From: a bacterium
GTDB taxonomy: Bacteria > Elusimicrobiota > Elusimicrobia > UBA1565 > UBA9628
Reading direction: 5' to 3'
Assembly: GCA_021790955.1 (NCBI GenBank)
Contig: JAJYFI010000131.1
Coordinates: 1 to 5,270, forward strand
Length of the DNA stretch: 5,270 nucleotides
Positions 1 through 5,270 of this stretch are shown piece by piece. The position numbers and the translations under genes are program-made. The notes beneath the pieces are model-generated. The model did not search any database and was not told the origin of the DNA. It saw only the letters and a program-made list of their open reading frames with translations. Each line of letters begins with the position of its first letter. Within the stretch, counting starts at the first letter, position 1.

Positions 1-774
1 GAAAGCCCCGCCGCGTTCTTCCGCCGCGTGGCGGAGACCGGCTTCCCGCGGCTGCGGGGCGTGCTTGACGCCGGGGCGCGGGAGCTCTTCCTGTCGAGCT
101 ACGTCCAGACGTATATCGAGCGGGACATACGCGAGCTTCTTCGCGTCGAGAAGCGGCGGGAGTTCGAGATATTCGTCAAGATGTGCGCCCTGCGCACGGC
201 CCAGGTCGTCAATTACGAGGATTTGGCCCGGGACTGCGGCGTCTCCGCCGTGACCGCCAAGGAGTGGCTGGGCCTGCTCGCGGACAGCTTTCTCGTCAAG
301 CTCGTTTATCCCTACCACGCCAACAAGACGAAGAGGCTTATCAAGAGCCCGAAGCTCTATTTCCTGGACATGGGGCTTGCCGCTCATTTGTCGGGCTGGC
401 GTGAATCGGAATCGTTGCGCCTCGGGCCGATGGGCGGCGCGGCGTTCGAAACCCACGTGCTGGCCGAGATATGGCGCGGATTGCGCCACCGGATCAAGGA
501 GGCGGAGCTTTATTTTTGGCGCACGCGGGACGGCCAGGAGATCGATTTGCTGGTCGAGGTCCAGGGGCGATGCTATCCGATCGAGATCAAGATGGGGCGT
601 CCCGACGCCTCTCGCCTGCCGCCCTTGCGGCGGATCGCGGGCCCGCGATGGGAGCGCGGGCAAGTGGTTTCCCTGTCGGCCTCAGCGCGGCGGGTCCCGA
701 TCAACCAGGACTGGGATTTGGTTTCTCCCGTGGGCGTGAGCCTAGGGCAACGGCCGCACACGCATTTTCCGTAG
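1..774 (+). CDS. AAA-type ATPase with DUF4143 domain, C-terminal part (5' end outside window)
   Basis: The reading frame is open from the first base, so the GTG at 28 is internal and not the true start; 257 residues are visible. The family is usually about 380-420 residues, so the N-terminal AAA domain with Walker A and B is probably off the left edge. Counting from base 1, residues about 50-105 look like a winged-helix region (NYEDLARDCGVSAVTAKEWL), followed by the typical family stretch KSPKLYFLDMGLAAHLSG. Residues 149-200 form the DUF4143 core and resemble a PD-(D/E)XK nuclease fold: E150 in FETHVLAEI, D182 in EIDLLVEV, and E195/K197 in IEIKMG. Known family: widespread in bacteria and archaea, often accessory, with poorly defined function; some members are discussed as defence- or toxin-related. 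The gene converges on the thiolase at 786-2144. The family call is confident; the biological role is unknown. Confidence 0.88.
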   Translation, partial: ESPAAFFRRVAETGFPRLRGVLDAGARELFLSSYVQTYIERDIRELLRVEKRREFEIFVKMCALRTAQVVNYEDLARDCGVSAVTAKEWLGLLADSFLVKLVYPYHANKTKRLIKSPKLYFLDMGLAAHLSGWRESESLRLGPMGGAAFETHVLAEIWRGLRHRIKEAELYFWRTRDGQEIDLLVEVQGRCYPIEIKMGRPDASRLPPLRRIAGPRWERGQVVSLSASARRVPINQDWDLVSPVGVSLGQRPHTHFP

Positions 775-785
775 GGGACGGGCTT

Positions 786-2144
786 TTAGCCGGGCTTGCT
801 GGCGACCAGCGCGCCGCCCATGCCGCCGCCGGCGCAGGCCGCGATCATGCCGTGCCGGGCCTTGGGGCTTTGGCGCATCGCATAGAGCAGGTTGAGGAGC
901 AGCCTCGTCCCGGTCGCCCCCAAGGGATGCCCGATCGCGATCGAGCCGCCATGGGGGTTGAGCGCCCCCGATTTGAATTTGCCCTCCCAGTCGCAGCCGA
1001 ACTTCTCCTTGCCCACCTTGAAGATGGAGAGCACCGTGGCGGCGAAGGGCTCGTGGAGCTCGATCGCATCGAGGTCGTCGAAACGCAGGCCGGCGTTTTT
1101 GAGCGCGTCGGGGGCCGCGAGGGCGGGGGCGACTCCCATGTGGGCGGGGTTGTTGCCGTGGAAGGCCCAGCCGCGGATTTCGCCCAGGATCTCAAGGCCC
1201 AGGGCCTTTGCTTTCTCCTCCGAGGCGACGACGACGGCGCTCGCGCCGTCGGAACGTCCGCAAGAGTTGAAAAGGGTCACCGTGCCGTGGGATTTTCCCG
1301 GCACGAAAGGGACGCCGTCCATGTGGGCGCCGTAATCCTTGTAGAAGCTCTCGATCGAGTAGCTGGAATGGTCGAAAAGCGCCGGGGCCTTCGCAAACAT
1401 CGCGGGCTTCTGCGGAAGGCTCTCCCGAAGAAAGGGGTATTCGTCCTTATCGAGGAGCGCCTGGCCGCCGTTTTGGAAGGGCACGACATGGGTCTGGTAA
1501 AACCCGCCTTTCCAGCCTTCAAGGGCGTGGGCGAAGCTTTGGCGCGAGAACTCGTCCTGGGCTTCCCGCGAGATGCCGTACATCTGGGCGCAGACCTCGG
1601 CGGTCGCCGCCATATTGATCTTCTTGACGGGGTCGGTCAGCCCCTGTTCGAGGGCGTCGTCGATGATGACCTCCGGGCTTTGAAGGAGGGTCGACCATTT
1701 TTCCTTGACGGTCTCGAGGCTGCGCAATTCCTTCATCGCGCGGCTTCCGTCGATCGAATAGGGCAGCCGGGACATGGACTCCGTCCCGCCGGCGATATAG
1801 ACCTCGCCCTCGCCGAGCGTGATCGCCCGGGCGGCCGCGCAAACGGACTCGATGGACGAGACGCAATTGTTCTGGACGGTCACGGCCTGGGCCTTCTCGG
1901 GCAGGCCCGCCTTCAACAGGGTCACGCGGGCGATATTGGGCGCCGAGAAAACCTGCCCCACCCAGCCCACGATCAGGCCGTCGACGGCCTCCTTGGGGAG
2001 CTTCGCGCGTTTCAGCGTCTCCTCGACGGCGCTCTGCATCAAGGCTTCGGGCCGCACCGTTGCAAGGGAATGGGCGATATGGCCGACCGGCGTGCGCGCC
2101 CCATGGCCGAGGACGATTTTTTTCGGAAGAGAGAAGGATGGCAT
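786..2144 (-). CDS. Acetyl-CoA C-acyltransferase (thiolase), FadI/HADHB-like long type
   Basis: The product is a 452-residue thiolase, expected to cleave 3-oxoacyl-CoA with CoA in the cytoplasm or to run the reverse condensation. Visible motifs: GARTPVG (16-21 region), the acyl-accepting Cys94 in VQNNCVSSIES, GGTESMSRLP (119-128), SDGASAVVV (298-306), HEPFAA (364-369), GHPLGATG with His406, and the second catalytic Cys437 in CAGGGMGGA. All catalytic positions are present. HE in place of the common NE at 364-365, together with the length (classic thiolases are about 390), points to the FadI/HADHB branch, as in trifunctional-complex beta subunits. No FadJ-like partner is visible. The frame stays open upstream to an ATG ending at 2273, but that extension looks nothing like a thiolase and would overlap the divergent gene, so I chose the ATG at 2142-2144, which gives the family's usual N-terminus. 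Substrate chain length cannot be read from the sequence. Confidence 0.93.
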   Translation of the reverse strand: MPSFSLPKKIVLGHGARTPVGHIAHSLATVRPEALMQSAVEETLKRAKLPKEAVDGLIVGWVGQVFSAPNIARVTLLKAGLPEKAQAVTVQNNCVSSIESVCAAARAITLGEGEVYIAGGTESMSRLPYSIDGSRAMKELRSLETVKEKWSTLLQSPEVIIDDALEQGLTDPVKKINMAATAEVCAQMYGISREAQDEFSRQSFAHALEGWKGGFYQTHVVPFQNGGQALLDKDEYPFLRESLPQKPAMFAKAPALFDHSSYSIESFYKDYGAHMDGVPFVPGKSHGTVTLFNSCGRSDGASAVVVASEEKAKALGLEILGEIRGWAFHGNNPAHMGVAPALAAPDALKNAGLRFDDLDAIELHEPFAATVLSIFKVGKEKFGCDWEGKFKSGALNPHGGSIAIGHPLGATGTRLLLNLLYAMRQSPKARHGMIAACAGGGMGGALVASKPG

Positions 2145-2150
2145 GGCTGC

Positions 2151-2156
2151 ATTATA
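2151..2156 (-). promoter_or_regulatory. -10 box (TATAAT) of the thiolase gene, probably leaderless
   Basis: Read on the minus strand, a perfect TATAAT is followed by six bases (GCAGCC) and then the ATG of the thiolase. With the usual distance from the -10 hexamer to the start site, transcription would begin at or within a base or two of the A of ATG, giving a leaderless mRNA. No Shine-Dalgarno sequence is visible, which agrees. The -35 region is poor: a 17-base spacer gives CCTGCC. The assignment rests on the hexamer and its position only. Confidence 0.5.
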
Positions 2157-2224
2157 CAACAGCTCGCCGCCCCGGCAGGCTGCGGGCCGGCACGGCCTTG
2201 CTCCATCGGTCCCTAGAAGGCAAA

Positions 2225-2233
2225 TGATATAAT
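2225..2233 (+). promoter_or_regulatory. Extended -10 promoter (TGATATAAT) of the glycosyltransferase gene
   Basis: The sequence matches the extended -10 consensus TGnTATAAT exactly. Transcription would start near 2240, leaving a leader of about 10 bases before the ATG at 2251. The -35 position is weak (ATCGGT with a 17-base spacer), which is tolerated when the TGn extension is present. It probably drives the glycosyltransferase and the overlapping acetyltransferase gene, and perhaps reads on into the second thiolase. Confidence 0.5.
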
Positions 2234-2250
2234 TCGTTCTCGCGCCGGAC

Positions 2251-3603
2251 ATGACTCCAAAGGTTGTCTTCATCGCAAGCCATCTCGGCTATCCCCTCGA
2301 CACGACCCCGCTGGGCGGCGGGGCGGCGGTAGGGGCCCGGCTCGTCCATGCGTGGAGCCGCCGCAAAGACATCCAGCTCCACGTTCTAGGATCGGGGCCG
2401 CAGTCGCCGGAGCCGGGCGTTTCCTACGAGGCGTTGGACGGCTTCGGCGGCCCTTCCCGCGGGCTGACCAGCCTCAACGAGCTCGAATACGGCAAGTTCG
2501 CCAGGCGATTCGAGAAGGAATCCACGCGCTGGATCCTTTCCCGCCGCGAGCTGCTTTCCCCTTCCGAGACGGTGGTGATCGCCAATGATATCTCGGAGGG
2601 CCCCTCGTTCCGCCAGTTGGCCGAGGCGGGCTATCCCTTGATGTCCTTGTGGCACGTCGACGTTCTCGATTACTTCGCGCGGTTTTATCTCGGCGACTGG
2701 ATCACCGCCCAAAGCCTTTCCCTCCTCTATGAAGGATTGCGCAAGCTTGGGCTTTCCAGGGGCGTCCCGGATGTCCTCAAGCTCGTGTTCGAAAAGGAGC
2801 GCGATGCCGTCTCTTCCTGCGCCCGGCTCGTTCTTCCCTCTCGTGCGATGGGGGAGAGGATCCTCTCCGCCTACAGCTTTATGGACCGGGAGCGGATATT
2901 GAGCCGCAAGATCACGATCCATCCGTGGGGCGTCTGGAGCGATCGCTTCGACGATCAGGAGCTGAGCCGGGCGGCGGAGGAGCTCAGACGACGCTACCGC
3001 ATCGGCCCTGGCACGACCGTCTTGATGACCCTGAGCCGGATTTCGCCGGAAAAGGGGCTGCACCTTCTTCTGCGCGCGCTTCGAATCGTCGAGCGCTCAG
3101 GTCCGGGGGATATCTGCCTCCTCTTGTGCGGAGAGCCCGCCTTCATGCAGGGCCTGCCCTATTGGCGAACAATCCGCCGCGAAGCCTCGAAACTCAAGCG
3201 CGTCCGCGTTTATTTCCCCGGCCATCTGGGCGGGCTCCAAAAGCAGGCTCACTTCCGCCTGGCGAGGCTCTTCGTCTCAACCTCGACGCACGAGAGCTAC
3301 GGCTTGACAAACCTCGAGGCGATGAACGCCGGCCTTCCGATTTTGACGGCCGCGCATTACGGCGCCCTCGACTGGTTCGACCCGGCGATCGGGCGACGCG
3401 TCGCCTATTCCGGACCGCGCGAAGCCCCTCGTCTTCTGGCCCAGGCGATCAAGGAGATGCTGTCCGATCCCGCGGCTCTCGCGGCCATGGGGCGCGCCGC
3501 CCAGCGGAAGGCCGCTGGAATGCCCTTTGACAAGTCGGCTGAAGCTCTATTGAACGCGGCGACCTCTTTGATCGAGGACCGCGACGGCGCCGTGCCGGCA
3601 TGA
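2251..3603 (+). CDS. Glycosyltransferase, GT-B fold, family 4 type (glycosyl transferases group 1)
   Basis: The 450-residue product has the layout of a retaining GT-B glycosyltransferase that moves a sugar from a nucleotide-sugar donor. The N-terminal domain opens with a beta strand (KVVFIASHLG) and a glycine-rich loop (LGGGAAVGA, 21-29). The C-terminal donor-binding domain starts near residue 253 with VLMTLSRISPEKGL (257-270; R263 and K268 match the phosphate-binding positions of the family). It continues through YFPGHLGGLQ (321-330) to the EX7E motif in HESYGLTNLE (E348, E356) and AMNAGLPIL. There is no signal peptide or clear transmembrane helix, so it is probably cytosolic or membrane-peripheral. 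The start is the ATG at 2251, directly before the first strand; no Shine-Dalgarno sequence is seen. Its stop overlaps the next gene's start. Donor and acceptor cannot be told; a role in surface glycan, glycolipid or compatible-solute synthesis is inference. Confidence 0.88.
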   Translation: MTPKVVFIASHLGYPLDTTPLGGGAAVGARLVHAWSRRKDIQLHVLGSGPQSPEPGVSYEALDGFGGPSRGLTSLNELEYGKFARRFEKESTRWILSRRELLSPSETVVIANDISEGPSFRQLAEAGYPLMSLWHVDVLDYFARFYLGDWITAQSLSLLYEGLRKLGLSRGVPDVLKLVFEKERDAVSSCARLVLPSRAMGERILSAYSFMDRERILSRKITIHPWGVWSDRFDDQELSRAAEELRRRYRIGPGTTVLMTLSRISPEKGLHLLLRALRIVERSGPGDICLLLCGEPAFMQGLPYWRTIRREASKLKRVRVYFPGHLGGLQKQAHFRLARLFVSTSTHESYGLTNLEAMNAGLPILTAAHYGALDWFDPAIGRRVAYSGPREAPRLLAQAIKEMLSDPAALAAMGRAAQRKAAGMPFDKSAEALLNAATSLIEDRDGAVPA

Positions 3604-4145
3604 CGGCGGATGAGGGCGGCAAGATTTTTCTGCGGCCTCTCGATGAATCCGACGCGGCGGCGCTTTTCGAAGCGGTTGCCTCCTCTCGCTCGCGTCTCAA
3701 GCGCCGCATGGCCTGGGTCGGCTCCATCCGTTCGGAGGGCGATTGCAGGGAATTTATTCGATCGAGCTTCGCGCGGAACCGGGACCGCGCCGCGCTTGTC
3801 GAAGGCATCTTCGAAAGAAGGACCCGGAACCTGGCCGGCGTGGCGGCTCTGACCCGGATGTCGGTCGCGGATGGGCGGGCGAAAATGTCCCTGTGGATCA
3901 GGCAAGAGCGCGTGGGGATGGGCTTGGCGGTCGATGCGGGCCGCCGGATCCTCAAGACGGCTTTTCTCAAGGAGGGCCTTCAGCGGGTTTACGCGCGCAT
4001 CGAGCCTTCCAACCGCGCCGCACGCCGCATTCTCCAGAAGCTGGGATTCAATTACGAGGGTTGCCTGCGGCGTGAAAAAAAGCTCAACGGCCGGTGGGTC
4101 GACCAGGAGTGCTGGGGGCTTTTGAAGTCCGAATTGAAAAAATAA
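3600..4145 (+). CDS. GNAT family N-acetyltransferase, RimJ/RimL-like
   Basis: This 181-residue protein has the normal length for a single-domain RimJ/RimL-type GNAT, which transfers an acetyl group from acetyl-CoA to an amine. Visible parts: the opening strand IFLRPLDESDAAALFEAV (9-26); the central strands GVAALTRMS and RAKMSLWI (80-100); the acetyl-CoA pyrophosphate loop VGMGLA (105-110); and the C-terminal block with IEPSNRAARRILQKLGF (134-150), whose Asn138 and LGF are family hallmarks. Val105 stands where Q or R is usual in the (Q/R)xxGx(G/A) loop. The ATG lies inside ATGA, overlapping the glycosyltransferase stop by four bases, so translation is probably coupled. The substrate is unknown: ribosomal protein N-termini, other proteins, an antibiotic, or an amino sugar that would fit the glycosyltransferase neighbour. 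Confidence 0.87.
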   Translation: MTADEGGKIFLRPLDESDAAALFEAVASSRSRLKRRMAWVGSIRSEGDCREFIRSSFARNRDRAALVEGIFERRTRNLAGVAALTRMSVADGRAKMSLWIRQERVGMGLAVDAGRRILKTAFLKEGLQRVYARIEPSNRAARRILQKLGFNYEGCLRREKKLNGRWVDQECWGLLKSELKK

Positions 4146-4146
4146 A

Positions 4147-4148
<2 letters not shown>
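4143..4148 (+). promoter_or_regulatory. Possible internal -10 box (TAAAAT) before the second thiolase
   Basis: TAAAAT overlaps the acetyltransferase stop codon and lies seven bases before the ATG at 4156, the same geometry as at the first thiolase. A TTGAAG at 4122-4127 could act as a -35, but the spacer would be only 15 bases, shorter than ideal. Because the lysine codons at the end of the upstream gene also create A-richness here, chance is a real alternative. Confidence 0.28.

Positions 4149-5270
<1,122 letters not shown>

Larger units (their letters stand above)
2145..2250. promoter_or_regulatory. Divergent intergenic region between thiolase and glycosyltransferase genes
   Basis: These 106 bases separate two divergently transcribed genes. 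The middle (about 2161-2220) is GC-rich, while both ends carry A/T-rich patches containing a -10-like hexamer, one on each strand. I see no clear inverted repeat that would mark an operator, and no purine-rich Shine-Dalgarno sequence at a proper distance from either start codon. Any shared regulation of the two genes would have to act here. Confidence 0.6.

Noticed and set aside
28..30. GTG at 28 as the start of the DUF4143 gene
   Set aside because: The frame continues upstream to base 1 with residues (ESPAAFFRR) typical of the family interior, so the codon is internal.
775..795. Possible bidirectional terminator between the convergent stop codons
   Set aside because: Only a four-base-pair stem (GGCT/AGCC) with a TTT loop can be formed, and there is no following T-run on either strand.
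471..2216. Long 581-residue open frame on the + strand, antisense to the first thiolase
   Set aside because: It overlaps the DUF4143 gene and mirrors a thiolase with all motifs intact. Its composition (rich in G, A, R, D, low complexity) is typical of antisense frames in GC-rich DNA, and it shows no recognisable domain.
2145..2273. N-terminal extension of the first thiolase to the ATG ending at 2273
   Set aside because: The extra 43 residues do not resemble thiolase sequence, cross both promoter-like boxes and would overlap the divergent glycosyltransferase start.

Overview
This window comes from a GC-rich bacterium. G and C dominate the third codon positions, and the few A/T-rich patches lie at gene starts. 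The sequence alone does not fix the taxon. The gene content (a DUF4143-type ATPase, two unrelated-looking thiolases, a GT-B glycosyltransferase and a GNAT acetyltransferase) fits an environmental heterotroph. There is no rRNA, tRNA, CRISPR array or insertion sequence.

Layout from left to right: (1) positions 1-774, + strand: the C-terminal two thirds of an AAA-type ATPase with a DUF4143 domain, cut by the window edge. (2) 786-2144, - strand: a complete 452-residue thiolase of the FadI/HADHB-like long type, converging on gene 1 with only 11 bases between the stop codons. (3) 2145-2250: a 106-base divergent intergenic region with a TATAAT box facing each way. (4) 2251-3603, + strand: a family-4-like glycosyltransferase. 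(5) 3600-4145, + strand: a RimJ/RimL-like GNAT acetyltransferase whose ATG overlaps the glycosyltransferase stop (ATGA). (6) 4147 to the right edge, + strand: a second thiolase, of the PcaF/PaaJ type, cut just before its C-terminal cysteine motif.

The two thiolases probably serve acyl-CoA metabolism (beta-oxidation, or cleavage of a 3-oxoacyl-CoA from aromatic or dicarboxylic acid breakdown). The glycosyltransferase/GNAT pair between them looks like a separate two-gene unit for glycan or small-molecule modification. The most notable signals are regulatory: -10-like boxes sit 6-7 bases before a start codon of both thiolases, and a clean extended -10 lies just upstream of the glycosyltransferase, with no convincing Shine-Dalgarno sequence at any of the three. 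This suggests leaderless or very short-leader transcripts. I see no clear evidence of an undescribed multi-gene system here.
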